Positions 32,640-43,279 of a stretch of DNA of 64,000 nucleotides are shown here, piece by piece; positions within the stretch are counted from its first letter, which is position 1, and each line of letters starts with the position of its first letter. Position numbers and translations under genes: made by a program. Source of the DNA: Acanthosepion esculentum. Its lineage: Eukaryota > Mollusca > Cephalopoda > Sepiida > Sepiidae. The DNA lies in assembly GCA_964036315.1 (NCBI GenBank), contig OZ038517.1, forward strand, positions 47,963,737 to 48,027,736. Reading direction: 5' to 3'. Under the pieces are notes generated by a model. It ran no database searches. It was not told where the DNA came from and was given only the letters and a program-made list of their open reading frames with translations.

Positions 32640-33390
32640 CCACTAAGACAAAATAGGGTTACTGAATGTGAAAGAATACAAATAAAAAAACTGTTAAGGA
32701 GTGAGAAAAATAAAAGAACAAGAATTAAGAAGACAGAAGATAATGATTGACATTCCATTTAATATTTTGAAGATCAAACTTGGCTGAAAAGCAAGAAATC
32801 GGAAAAAGAGTTCCACAAGCAAGAAGCATAACAGAAAAAATTGCTAGCATAGAATTTATGGCTACATCTAGCCAATTCAACTGTAAAATGATGAGACCTT
32901 GCTGCCAATCTAGTACTGCGCTTAATTTCAGTGGCCATCGAGTGAAGTCTGCTGGCAAAAAAGGTTGGTTAATCTTACCAAATTCTACAGAATTTTTTTC
33001 CATGAATTTCAGTGGCCATCGTGTGAAGTCTGCTGGCAAAAAAGGTTGGTTAATCTTACCAAATTCTACAGAATTTTTTTCCATGAATTTCAGTGGCCAT
33101 CGTGTGAAGTCTGCTGGCAAAAAAGGTTGGTTAATCTTACCAAATTCTACAGAATTTTTTTCCATGAATTTCAGTGGCCATCGTGTGAAGTCTGCTGGCA
33201 AAAAAGGTTGGTTAATCTTACCAAATTCTACAGAATTTTTTTCCATGAATTTCAGTGGCCATCGTGTGAAGTCTGCTGGCAAAAAAGGTTGGTTAATCTT
33301 ACCAAATTCTACAGAATTTTTTTTTCCATGAAATGTAGAAAGCCCAAAGTTTGTGAGTTGTTTTTGTTTTTTTAACATTTCACACTAAAC
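32640..33390 (-). pseudogene. LINE RT C-terminus and 3' end carrying an 81-bp array
   Basis: Minus strand: a RAARSHHFTVEL-like region in pieces, LACGTLFPISCFSAKFDLQN, IKWNVNHYLLSS, stop, then the 3' tail. Upstream in the same sense lies the 81-bp tandem array (32928-33330) that replaces a single-copy segment seen in the paralogue at 37816-37945. Confidence 0.75.
32928..33330 (-). repeat. 81-bp tandem repeat, five nearly identical copies
   Basis: Starts at 33002 and 33083 show an 81-bp period (27 codons), so frames stay open on both strands. The LINE sense (minus) contains LPADFTRWPLKF and EFGKINQPF. Copies differ at only a few bases, hence a recent expansion. Confidence 0.95.
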
Positions 33391-34340
33391 AAGGCAATAA
33401 AGTCACTAAGATGCAAGTGGTTACTGAGCGTGACAGAATATCAGAAGAAGAAAAAACATTATTAAGAAGAGAAAACGATAAAAGAACTGAAATTAAGGAG
33501 ACGGAAGATAACACTTGACGTTGCATTTAATATTTTGTAGATCAAAGTTGATTGGAAAGCAAGGAATCAGAAGAGAGTTCCACAAGCAAGGAGTGTGAGA
33601 AGAAATTGTTAGTATAGAACTTATTTATCTAAACAATTTAACTGTATGATGAGATCTTGCCATCAATCTAGTAGTGTGCTTATATTCATGAAGTCTGGGT
33701 GCCATAGAGGAAAGTAATATTTATTTTGTTTTAATACAAAAATGTGGCGCAAGGCCAAAAGTGGGGATGGGGAAGGCTGTTCTTCATCTGAAACTTAGCT
33801 AGCAACAAACACTGACCCAGACATACCACAATATTCCTAACACCAAAACAACACATTCTTACTTACAATTCTTACGACAATCACTATAATACCTCAGGGT
33901 CTCTATGAAGTCCTAAATATTCCCCATATGTACAATTTTTTATCTGTGGGGGCAGGGAAATAAAAAACAACAAATACCATCAGAACAATTACCATGAAAC
34001 TATTTATAGAAAAGTCACAGGGAAACTATGTTACAGTTGTGGGAAAGGAACTGAAGCTGAGATGCCAGGTCAGGATTAATAACATTGCAGGTTCTTTAAT
34101 TTCTGTTGTGACTAAGTAATTGGTTAAGAAATAAGAAAACAAGAGGTTGCAGATAAATAGCGTATTGAACAGTAAATACAACAGAAGTGTGTTACACAAC
34201 TTGGGAGTGTGTATCGATTGACCAGCTTTCAGTCTATATCACTGTTCCCCCCCGGAGGCTTACTTTCCTACTACTTTATAGTAAATGGAAGAGTCCATAA
34301 TAGACTCATTAGAGGGAAGACACAACAACAATTTCTAATT
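33391..34340 (-). pseudogene. LINE 3' segment, first of three direct copies
   Basis: Contains the 3' tail (CATTTAATATTTTGTAGATC, CACAAGCAAGGAGTGTGAG) and a further block CTTAGCTAGCAACAAACACT with AACACCAAAACAACACATTC. These recur ~985 bp downstream at 34377-35130 and partly at 35185-35400. No continuous frame. Confidence 0.65.
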
Positions 34341-34369
34341 ACTTTTTTGGCAATTTCATGATTATTTTT

Positions 34370-35130
34370 TTTAAAGGCAATAAGGTCACTAAGATGCAAG
34401 GGCTTACTGGGTGTGAGAGAATATCAGAAAATGGAAGTGTGAAAGAAGATGAGAAACAAAGAACATTATTAAAGAAAAAGAGAACAATAAAAGAACAGGA
34501 ATTAAGAAGACAGAAGATAATGATGGACATTGCAGTCAAGCTTTCGAAGATCAAAGTTGACAAGGAAGCAAGAAACCGGAACAGTGCATGGCAAGCAATA
34601 AATGTGACAAAAGAAAATGTTAATAATTGAACTTACGGTTGTGTCTAGACATTTCAGCTGTAAAATGAAGAGATCTTCTCACCTTTCTAGTAATGTGCTA
34701 AAAATTCAAAGAGTCTAGTAGAGGAAAGTGATATTTATTTGGCTAAAAGAAGGAATGGGGGAAAAGGACGGTTTTCTTCTGTCTTAACGTTAAACTTAGC
34801 TAGCAACAAACACTGACCCAAACATACAAACAACATTCCTAACGCCAAAACAACATATTCTTACTTACCTTTCTTACTACATTCACCATAATACCTCATT
34901 GTCTCTATGAAAGTCCTAACTAGTCCTCGTATATATAAAATCATATTTGTTTGATTTTGTTGGGGGTCGGGGAATAAAACAACAAATTCGAAAAATCTAA
35001 CACTCAGGAAAGTTCATCAGAAGGATTATGGAAAGATTTATAGAAAAAGCAAAGAGAAGACACATAACAATGGTGAGAAAGTGACTGAAGCTGAGATGCC
35101 AGGTCAGCACCAATAACATTGCAGATTCTT
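34370..35130 (-). pseudogene. LINE 3' segment, second direct copy
   Basis: Shares CAATAAGGTCACTAAGATGC, the AAGAACAGGAATTAAGAAG block and CTTAGCTAGCAACAAACACT with the copy at 33391. Frames are broken. Confidence 0.65.
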
Positions 35131-35400
35131 CTTTGGATTTTTATCAAGAATTTCTATATAGCAATATTTATTCTGAAATATCCAGAAATGTGGCACAAGG
35201 CCTAATGGGGGTTGGGAAAAGGATGGTCTGTCTTAACTATAACTTAGCTAGCCGGAATCACAGACCCAATCGTACGAACAATATTGCATACACCAAAACA
35301 ACACATTCAAATGTACCTATCTTACTCCAAACACCATAATGCCTCACTGTCTCTATGTAAATACTAACTAGTTCCCATATTTACAATTCATTTCTATATA
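35131..35400 (-). repeat. LINE-linked segment, third partial copy
   Basis: GGCACAAGGCCTAATGGGGG, ACTTAGCTAGCCGGAAT and CACCAAAACAACACATTC repeat the blocks of the two copies upstream. Confidence 0.6.
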
Positions 35401-36057
35401 GCAGGAGCACCAGACCAGATGTGGCAGCAGTATTCAAAGCATGGTTGAACAGTAGACTTCTATATGTATTATACATGAGTATTGTACAGGAGTATTATAC
35501 AGGAGTAATTGCAGTTATCAAATGTTCACTTGATAAAATCTAATATTGTGCGTGTCCATTGAAAAAGAAGGTGGGGAGAAATGTATTTTTGTTTTTTGAA
35601 AACCATCTGGTGGAACGGCATATCGATATTAAGCTGATATTTTTGGCGCAGTTTTCTCATACTGAAGTTTATTCTTGTTCTATTCTTATCAATGAATGCT
35701 GCGATGGAGGCATATTCATTCCTGGCCAAAGGCACTGTAGCTAAACTACAGCAGGAAAAAAAGGCTTTACCAACAGTAAAGATACAAATAAAAAGAACTC
35801 AGAATCACAGAGATGTTGTATAATTTGTGATTTTGATTCAACAAAGTTAGGCTTGTTGAAGCTTGAGGGTGTAACTGACAAGAAGAAAGGAAAAAGTATT
35901 TTTTGATGTAATCACAATAAAGAAACGTGGTCCCTTGAAGAAAAAGACCTTTGAGTGTCTTCAGACCTAATGGCAAAGATAATTATTATGATATAGGAAC
36001 TTTTATACCTTTATTATCAAGCCTTCACAGAAACGGAAGAACAAAGAAAAGATAATG

Positions 36058-36063
<6 letters not shown>
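35401..36063. other. No gene seen
   Basis: AT-rich; a GTATTATACAGGAGTA repeat near 35480-35510. 35360-35440 carries LINE-linked GACCAGATGTGGCAGCAGTA. Confidence 0.45.

Positions 36064-36117
<54 letters not shown>
36064..36117. repeat. (TA)n microsatellite
   Basis: About 27 units after GTGTGTGCA. Confidence 0.98.
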
Positions 36118-36120
<3 letters not shown>

Positions 36121-36331
36121 TAAATAGAGAATCTCAAGAAGTTTTATTTATATGTAAGACCCTCTGAGCAAGATTATAATGTCAAATAAAATTTTCTTTT
36201 CTCCAACCATTTTGGATCTTATTAACCACCTGTTTTAAGAAATTTTCTCGCTTCTATAAAATTAAAAAAGAGTTATGTTTCTGGGACTTGTTTTGTGCTT
36301 ATTTAATAAATTTTTCTTAAAGTTCCCAGAG

Positions 36332-36334
<3 letters not shown>

Positions 36335-36391
<57 letters not shown>
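36335..36391. repeat. (TA)n microsatellite
   Basis: About 28 units. Confidence 0.98.
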
Positions 36392-36398
<7 letters not shown>

Positions 36399-36465
36399 TT
36401 TTTATTTCCCTTGACATATGAGTTTTTGGAAGTATTCAATGAACAAAACAATTATTCATCATTCA

Positions 36466-36471
<6 letters not shown>

Positions 36472-36502
<31 letters not shown>

Positions 36503-36600
36503 GTGCATATATGTGTGTGTGTGTGTTTTTATATTTGTGCATGTTTTATAATATGATTTAAAATATATATATATTAATATATTTATGCAACCATGTGCAT

Positions 36601-36637
<37 letters not shown>
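36472..36637. repeat. (CA)n, (TG)n and (TA)n cluster
   Basis: (CA)n at 36472-36499, TGTGTGTG at 36508-36525, (TA)n at 36602-36637. The CA and TG runs can pair with each other. Confidence 0.95.
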
Positions 36638-36638
<1 letters not shown>

Positions 36639-36731
36639 CGTTTACAAAAAACTAGGTAATCCGTATGGGTAGACCCAAGGAGGATAAAATCCAGAGAGCT
36701 CAATGTAAATCCGAGCTAATAATTTAAATTT

Positions 36732-36920
36732 AAATAAAAACAGACCACTTTAAGTTTCCATGTAATAAATTATTTCACCACAGCCCTTTTAAAGGACTGT
36801 GGATCATCAGACTTTACTTCCAAATGTTTTGGAAGTAAAGTCTGATGATCCACAGTCCTTTAAAAGGGCTGTGGTGAAATAATTTATTACATGGAAACTT
36901 AAAGTGGTCTGTTTTTATTT
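36732..36920. mobile_element. Near-perfect 188-bp palindrome with two hammerhead-like cores
   Basis: AAATAAAAACAGACCACTTT through CTTTACTTCCAAA is repeated in inverse after a tiny loop near 36825. Each arm carries CTGATGA, a CCACAG/CTGTGG stem and GAAA in hammerhead order. The right end continues TTTTTATTTAAAATA into (TA)n at 36939. Confidence 0.85.
36842..36890 (+). ncRNA. Hammerhead-like RNA motif
   Basis: CTGATGA at 36842-36848, stem II CCACAG (36850-36855) with CTGTGG (36869-36874), GAAA at 36876-36879. One T lies on each side of stem II. A short A/T stem III is possible (TAA..TTA), but flanks do not form a convincing stem I, so activity is doubtful. The mirror copy is on the minus strand at about 36776-36810. 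Confidence 0.45.
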
Positions 36921-36932
36921 TTATTTAAAATA

Positions 36933-36938
<6 letters not shown>

Positions 36939-36978
<40 letters not shown>
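36939..36978. repeat. (TA)n microsatellite
   Basis: About 20 units, directly 3' of the palindrome. Confidence 0.98.
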
Positions 36979-36982
<4 letters not shown>

Positions 36983-37352
36983 GTATCAAAAATATTTTTA
37001 CAAACATTTAGGGCTTGTTCCTTATACCAAAACAAGGACAAAATCCATGTAAATATATATCCCCAAATCATTTAAAGCATAACTGTCAGCGATAGCATTT
37101 AAATGTAAAAGAGAAAAATTAAATAATGGATAGGTTTTGCTTTACCTGTTACACCCCTGAGGAATAAATAGATGGAAAGCACTTGGGAAATAAAATTGAT
37201 TCCCATTGTTACAGTGCATTTCCTGCCTCATTTAGTTGCAATATATGGAAAAATATTCGTGAATATGAAAGGATTATGATAAAAATAAGCAGTCATAATG
37301 TTTGTAATTTATTCAATGCCTAAAAGAGAAATTTCTGCCTAAATACACAAAC
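36979..37352. other. No gene seen
   Basis: AT-rich; GGGTGTATCAAAAATATTTT at the edge of (TA)n. Nothing recognised. Confidence 0.45.
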
Positions 37353-37366
37353 ACACACACACACAC

Positions 37367-37412
<46 letters not shown>

Positions 37413-37484
37413 TTATGCTAATAAAAATTTGTATCTCATATATACATATATAAAATGTATGCATGTATGCTTATGGTAATAAAG

Positions 37485-37547
<63 letters not shown>

Positions 37548-37552
37548 TGTAT
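37353..37552. repeat. (CA)n(TA)n and (TA)n(TATG)n cluster
   Basis: (CA)n and (CATA)n at 37353-37380, (TA)n to 37411, (TA)n at 37491-37520, (TATG)n to 37552, with a duplicated GCTTATGGTAATAAA-type segment between. Confidence 0.95.
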
Positions 37553-37559
37553 GTGTGCG

Positions 37560-37815
37560 TATATGTCTATATTTGCTTCTCTCACACTTCTCGCTTTTGG
37601 GATTCCCTTGCGGCTTCTTGCTTTCTAATCAAGTTTGATCTTCAAAAATTTAAATGCAGTGTCAATCATTATCTTCTGTCTCATTAATTCCTGTTCTTTT
37701 ATTATTCTCTGTTACTACTAATTTTTTTCTTTTTCTCATATTTTCTCACACTCAGTAATACCTTGAATCTTAGTGGCTTTATTGTCTTGGTTGGAATGAA
37801 ATGCTAAATAAAGAA
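37560..37815 (+). pseudogene. LINE RT C-terminal end plus 3' tail
   Basis: SHTSRFWDSLAASCFLIKFD, LQKFKCSVNHYLLSH and stop, then the tail TTTTATTATTCTCTGTTA, CACACTCAGTAATACC and AGTGGCTTTATTGTCTTGG. Same family as 32640-33390, opposite strand. Confidence 0.75.
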
Positions 37816-37945
37816 AACTTTGAGCTTTCTAAATTCCATGGAAAAAAAAAGAATTCTTATATGTAATACTCAGTAACTTTTTAAAAAACTGTAGGATTAA
37901 CCAACTTTTTTGCTAGCGAACTTCACTCAATGCCCACTGGGTGGC
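37816..37945 (+). repeat. Single-copy relative of the 81-bp unit
   Basis: CCATGGAAAAAAAAAGAATTC, GGATTAACCAACTTTTTTGC and AACTTCACTCAATGCCCACT align, in inverse, with one unit of 32928-33330. It joins the next LINE end in natural order, showing what the locus looked like before expansion. Confidence 0.65.
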
Positions 37946-37949
37946 ATAG

Positions 37950-38245
37950 TTATCAACAGTTTAAAAGTAAAGAATTCACACTCTCTTACTTTTTTTTTTT
38001 CTCCAGGATGCAACCGGTAGAAGCTTCTCACTTGTGGAACTCTCTTCCGGCTTCTTGCTTTTCAGCCAAGTTTGGTCTTCAAAAAATTAAATGGAATTTC
38101 AATCATTATCTTCTGTCTTCTAAATTCCTGTTCTTTTATTGTTATTTGCACATTAACAATTTTTTTCTTTGTATTCTTTCACACTCAGTAACCCCATTCT
38201 GTCTTAGTGGTTTTGTTGCCTTGCTTGGAGTGAAATGATTAAAAT
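37950..38245 (+). pseudogene. LINE RT C-terminal end plus 3' tail
   Basis: EASHLWNSLPASCFSAKFGL, KIKWNFNHYLLSS, then FLFFYCYLHINN from the tail and CAGTAACCCCATTCTGTC. The last codons before the tail are intact; upstream RT blocks are lost. Confidence 0.75.
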
Positions 38246-38247
38246 AA

Positions 38248-38261
38248 ACACACACACATGC

Positions 38262-38294
<33 letters not shown>
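38248..38294. repeat. (CA)n-(TG)n inverted microsatellite
   Basis: ACACACACATGCATATGTGTGTG forms a perfect hairpin and runs into a longer (TG)n. Confidence 0.95.
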
Positions 38295-38295
<1 letters not shown>

Positions 38296-38344
38296 TGTTT
38301 ATAGGGTGAGTTTTGAAGTTCGGTTTATTCAATAACAGCAAGAC

Positions 38345-38690
38345 TAAATTTTAACTTAAATGTTCATTTTAGTGACTGGAACATTAATTTTAGTGACCAT
38401 TTTCTGTACACTACCATTTTAGAATCTTCTTCCATCAGACACCATCTGAATTTTATCCTTACAGAATCAGAACTCTTTATCTTTCTTGGCAAAGATCTGT
38501 CTTTTACAGTCTTCCAAGTAATTGAAATGCAATATCGCTAATTACCTTCTGTCTTCTTAATTCTTTTATTGTCCTCTCTTCTTAATAGTGTTTTTTTCTG
38601 ATACTCTCTCACACTCAATAACCCCTTGTGCCTTAGTGGCTTTATTGTCTTGCTTGGGGTGAAATGATTAAAAACAAAGTTTTTAGATGT
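38345..38690 (+). pseudogene. LINE 3' end with a ~170-bp segment repeated at 39485
   Basis: GACTGGAACATTAATTTTAG, CTTCCATCAGACACCATCTG and TTTATCTTTCTTGGCAAAGA precede the usual tail (CTCACACTCAATAACCCC, TTATTGTCTTGCTTGG). The first part repeats directly at 39485-39660. Confidence 0.65.
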
Positions 38691-38799
38691 TTCTCAAGGT
38701 TTTGCTTTGCTAATATAATGTAAAGGAAGATGCCTTTTGAAACCTAAGCAGAATATGAAGAGATGAGAAAATCTTGTTAAGAATTAAAAAAAAAAAAAG

Positions 38800-39080
38800 G
38801 ACTTCTGAAAAGGATTCCTATATGGCAGTGAATTCTGGAGAGTGCTCCTCACAGAGTGAAGTGAGCGAGATATGGTTCTACCAATGAATACTAAGAAGAC
38901 CATGGAGAGAAGACGTGAGCAGTGGAGAAGACTTACAAAACAATGTGGATAGTAAGTATAATTACAATCAGAATGAGACATCTGAAAATTCTGGGGCACA
39001 TAATGAGGAAAGGGGGCTGAGAGAATATGACATACTGAAGGCAATGGAGGAAAGGGGAAAAGGGAGTTGTCTACCAAATT
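38800..39080 (+). pseudogene. LINE RT C-terminal fragment
   Basis: Pieces such as MRHLKILGHIM decode on the plus strand between stops. It is the inverse of 30660-30930. The long open frame on the minus strand is an antisense by-product. Confidence 0.6.
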
Positions 39081-39430
39081 AGTCTGTGAGAATGGATGGC
39101 AGAACAACAACAAAGAGGGATAATATACATGTAAAATATATGTGGAAAAACACAACAAAAGAGAGGAAGTTGTGGAGAGACATGATCATCTACATCCTGA
39201 ATAGACATGGCACATAAAACAAGAATGGACAGCAGAACAGGGACAAAGAGGAATAATATATGTATTTAGAACAACAAAAGAGAGGAAGTTGTGGAGAGAC
39301 ACGATCATCTACATCCTGAATAGACATTTCACATAAAACAAGAATGGACAGCAGAACAGGAACAAAGGGGAATAATATATGTATTTAGAACAACAAAAGA
39401 GAGGAAGTTGTGAAGAGCCATGATCAAGTA
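39081..39430 (+). repeat. 119-bp tandem units of a LINE ORF C-terminus
   Basis: Three units (GAGAGGAAGTTGTGG at 39161, 39280, 39399). Each encodes EWMAEQ or a DS(R)TG variant and KERKLWRDMIIYILNRHGT-stop, the same C-terminus as in the 127-bp array, in the other orientation and with its own unit length. Confidence 0.8.
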
Positions 39431-39484
39431 TGTGCCCAAGGGAGATGGTAGATAAAAGTCGAATTTAACACTTACAGGGCATAT

Positions 39485-39660
39485 TAAATATTTAGTGACT
39501 TGAACATTAATTTTAGCGACCATTCCCTGTACATTTCCATTTTATAATCTTCTTCCATCAGACACCATCTGAATTCAATGCTTCCAGAATCAGAACTTTT
39601 TATCTTTCTTGGCAAAGAACTGTCTTTTACAGTCTTCTAAGTAATTGAAATTCTTTCATT
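39485..39660 (+). repeat. Second copy of the 38345 segment
   Basis: GACTTGAACATTAATTTTAG, CTTCCATCAGACACCATCTG, TTTATCTTTCTTGGCAAAGA. Confidence 0.7.
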
Positions 39661-39709
39661 AGGAGAATTCTTTCAAGCTGAGAATAAATACTAAAGGCTA
39701 ACATCTATT

Positions 39710-40070
39710 GTTGCCTTAAGTCTTGTCTTCACCTCTGAAGAAATTGCCCAGCACTCGCTGTTATATAGAAGTATTGGTATTACATAGCATTTGAGCACAT
39801 TCTCTTTGTTTTTTCTTGCTTCATGTCTCATCTTCACCTGTCAGGAAATTCATCCACTATTTACAGCCGTATAAAAGGATTGATATTATATAGCAGCTTA
39901 GCCGTCTCTTCCTTGTTTTTGTCTCATCTTCACCTGTCAGAAAATTTGTCCAGCATTTACAGCCATATAAAAGGATTGATATTACATAACAGCTTAGCAC
40001 TCTTTCCTTTGTTCCTGTTAATTCATGTTTCGTCTTCATCTGTGAAGAAATACAGTGAACTGATGACAAG
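39710..40070 (-). repeat. Three tandem copies of an RT segment (LLYGCKCW)
   Basis: Minus strand: KERVLSCYVISILLYGCKCW and TRKRRLSCYIISILLYGCK occur in succession, separated by TNFLTGEDETK; a third, more decayed, lies towards 39710. ILLYGCECW is the conserved thumb-region block of the LINE whose intact version is at 48205-48905. Units are ~85-120 bp. This cannot be a working enzyme. Confidence 0.7.
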
Positions 40071-40429
40071 CTCCCAACGTACCTGCAACAGTTTTTGGCT
40101 GATCACCAAAGAAACATGTCATCCATTCTTATTCTCAGTGAATAGAGGGTTACATTAGGGGGCAGTTTGTATGGATAGGAGAGGAAGGTATTGGTTAACC
40201 CTAGCCTTGAACAGGTTAAGATTGTAGGGATCAAGGTGGAGGGATTTAGAGATGCTTTATCAAGAGAATAGAGGGGGTAGGTTTGCAAATTTCTTTTCAC
40301 GTTTTTTCCTTTTCTTTATTTCTTCCACTTTTATTTTATTTTTTTAATGTGACAATTGAGCAGTTTTAGAGAAAAAAAGATGGTTGGTCATCTCTGTCTG
40401 AATTTCTGTGAAAGGGAGTAATCATTATT

Positions 40430-41020
40430 TATCATAAAAGAGGTAATCATTATTTACACACGGATAATCTTTATTAATTTATCATAAAAGGAGTAATCAT
40501 TATTTACACACAGATAACCTTGTTAATTATTATTTACCATAAAAGGAGTAATCATTATTTACACACAGATAATCTTGTTAATTATTATTTACCATAAAAG
40601 GAGTAATCATTATTTACACACAGATAATCTTATTAATCATTATCTATCATAAAAGGAGTAATCATTATTTACATGCAGATGATCTTTATTAATCATTATT
40701 TATCATAAAAGGAGTAATCATTATTTACACACAGATAACCTTGTTAATTATTATTTACCATAAAAGGAGTAATCATTATTTACACACAGATAATCTTATT
40801 AATCATTATCTATCATAAAAGGAGTAATCATTATTTACATGTGGATAATCTTTATTAATCATTTTTTATCATAAAAGGAGTAATCATTATTTACACACAT
40901 AATCTTATTAAAAATTATTTATCATAAACCATGTAATCTTTATTTACATGTGGATAATCTTACTAATCATTATTTATCATGAAAGGAGTAATCATTATTT
41001 ATATGCTGATAATCTTATTA
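40430..41020 (+). repeat. 55-bp tandem array, about 11 copies
   Basis: ATAAAAGGAGTAATCATTAT units (AAAAG at 40486, 40541, 40596). Variants ACACACAGATAATC and ACATGTGGATAATC alternate. AT-rich, no homology noticed elsewhere. Confidence 0.92.
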
Positions 41021-41394
41021 AATTGCAGAATGAAATAAAATAGGCACTGCCAACAGGATATTTTCATTAATAAGATTTCTCAAATCTGGGTATCCACTAA
41101 AAATATCATTTCGATTTTATCCCTAAACATGAACAGACATCTTTCCCTTTTTTATTTTTTTTTTTTTTTTAATAAGGTTAGTTTTGTACAAGGCCTGAGA
41201 GCCACTCGAGGTAGAGGGTTATGTTAAATTTTAAACTTTTAAATTTAAATTTAATTTTTTTTTTCTTCAGCTGTGTTTGGGCATGTACTCTAGCTAATTT
41301 CATTCAGTTTTCTTATTTTTTGTGTTTTATCATTTTCTTCAATTTTATTATTCCAAGAATCATGAAATGTAAGATTGATTTGTTTTTTTAAAAT
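41021..41394. other. No gene seen
   Basis: AT-rich with poly-T runs at 41153-41170 and 41253-41265. Confidence 0.5.
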
Positions 41395-41480
41395 AGTTGG
41401 GGAGAGAAATGGTGGATTCATACCTTTCCCAAGTATCCGGCATTGTGAGAATGGAAGATCTGCCAAGAAAGGTGATATGT
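41395..41480 (-). repeat. SINE tail fragment
   Basis: GTTGGGGAGAGAAATGGTGG and ATTCATACCTTTCCCAAG are the inverse of the conserved SINE tail. Confidence 0.6.
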
Positions 41481-41599
41481 GAGATTGGTTTGATTTTTAT
41501 GGCTCATCAACCCTTTTTCAGGTTATTCAAAGACAGAAAGTATTTTTAGAGTGTCAGAATCTTGGGGAAATAATAATGACTTTACTGATATAATTTCTA

Positions 41600-41750
41600 C
41601 TACTTAACCCATAGTTGGGAAGAGAAATGGTGGATTCATAGCTTTCCCAAGGGTATTTGCACATAAGTGAAAATAACAAAGCCAACCGAAATATGAAGTC
41701 AGCTTTCCAATTTCCGATCCATAATCCATTACACCACTTGTACATCCAAG
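41600..41750 (-). mobile_element. tRNA-like part and tail of a 5S/tRNA SINE
   Basis: Minus strand: ACAAGTGGTGTAATGGATTA (A-box region), GGAAAGCTGACTTCATATTT (decayed B box), then GTGCAAATACCCTTGGGAAA, ATGAATCCACCATTTCTC and CCAACTATGGGTTAAG. It is the natural continuation of the 5S-derived units at 41751-42270. Confidence 0.75.
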
Positions 41751-42270
41751 CTTACAGCACCTGGTATTCCCAAGCAGTCACCCATCTAGCTACTGACCAG
41801 GCTTGATGTTGCTTAACTTTGTTGATCATACAAAAATTGGTGTTTCAACCTGATATGGCAGTAAGCACATTACACCACCCACACATCCAAGCTTACAGCA
41901 ACTGCTATTCCATTGCAGTCACCCATCTAGGTACTGACAAGGATTGATGTTGCTTAACTTTGGTGATCATACAAGAATTGGTGTTTCAACTTGATATGTC
42001 AGTAAGCCCATTACACCACCCACACATCCAAGCTTACAGCATCTGGTATTCCAATGCAGTCACCCATCTAGGTACTGACCAGGCTTGATGTTGCTTAACT
42101 TTGGTGATTACACAAAAATTGGTGTTTCAACCTGATATGGCAGTAAGCCCATTACACCACCCACACATCCAAGCATACAGCATCTGGTATTCCAATGCAG
42201 TCACCCATCTAGGTACTGACCAGGCTTGATGTTGCTTAACTTTGGTGATTTGACGTGATATGACTGTAAA
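41751..42270 (-). repeat. 141-bp tandem array of 5S-rRNA-derived SINE heads, four copies
   Basis: CTTACAGC (or CATACAGC) recurs at 41751, 41892, 42033 and 42174. On the minus strand each unit reads ATATCAGGTTGAAACACC, TTGTATGATCACC, AAGTTAAGCAACATCAAGCC, GGTCAGTACCTAGATGGGTG and AATACCAGATGCTGTAAGC, clearly 5S rRNA, plus 22 bases with GGTGGTGTAATGGG. The fourth unit is shortened. Mutations (GCCTGGTCAGTACC) are shared between units, so they were amplified after becoming a SINE. Confidence 0.85.
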
Positions 42271-43279
42271 CTGAAAATTAAAGAGTTTCCCATAATTTAA
42301 AATGTTGTAAGAACTTGAATGGAAATTTACTATGGATGTTCTAGTGGTCAAGGCACTTTCTATAGACTTTTAGCTCATATCTCCATGTTTCAACTTATCC
42401 AGCACACTTCCTGTCAGTGCATAATTATGACCAATGCTTGTGTTTTGGTAACGCCCCTCTCCATCCCACACATATATAATTACATCAGTATAAACATCAT
42501 TTAGTTGAATGTACTCCTAAAGGATACATCATCCTTTACAGAATCACACAGAATCTTTTCCACTTTGTCCTTCATTTGCCTAACGTTCCAAGCTATTGTA
42601 GATTGTGCATGGCTTGAACTGTTATCCTCATCATTGTTGTTATTATCACCTTCTTCATGTGTCTATCAATCCAGGCAACCTTCAGGGAATTTTGAACTAA
42701 ACCCTTTAATATACTGGGGTAGTGTTGCATATTTCCTCATGCTGCGAGGTCTTGGTCTCCCGCACCAATTAATACAATGTTGTATCGCTCCTTGTGGTGG
42801 TTAGTATTGGGTGATGGCATCAATTCACTCATATGTTGTATCTTCTCTCTCTCATGCTGGTGGTGTGGGGTCTTTGTCGATGGTCTCTATTCATTAATAA
42901 TGTCGTCTTTTTTCTCGGCAGATGATTGCTAGTTGGTTTGGGTTCAGAGATGAAAGAAGTTCACCTCAGGGACTTTTAACTTAGCGAGTTTATTAACATT
43001 GATGTGTACATTTCTAAATGGCCAGTGGGGGTCACTCTCTCCCTCCACTGGCGAGCAGTTTCCAGACAGGAAAGTCAGCACGTTTACATTGCTTGACGTG
43101 TAAGAACCAACTCGCTGAAAAACCTTTCTATATCTCTATCATTCCCACGCGTGTTCTGCCAATCAAAATCGACTTCCTTATTTTGTCTTGTATCTGATCC
43201 TTAAGGTCAATTCGAGGAAGTCAGAGCAGAGATACACTTCCCCCTTAAAAATAATAGCCTTCTAAACTATTATTTAATA
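42271..43279. other. About 1 kb without a recognised feature
   Basis: Mixed composition; GTATTGGGTGATGGCATC and CTCTCATGCTGGTGGTGTGG. No domain found in the short frames. Confidence 0.45.

Noticed and set aside
32780..33378. 183- to 217-codon frames on both strands
   Set aside because: The 81-bp tandem unit keeps all frames open; only the minus-strand LINE sense has homology.
38784..39158. 124-codon minus-strand ORF as a gene
   Set aside because: Antisense to a LINE RT fragment; the same bases in inverse orientation occur at 30660-30930.
41751..42270. A tandem cluster of functional 5S rRNA genes
   Set aside because: Units carry many substitutions in the internal promoter and share a 22-base tRNA-like joint; no T-run terminator follows each unit.
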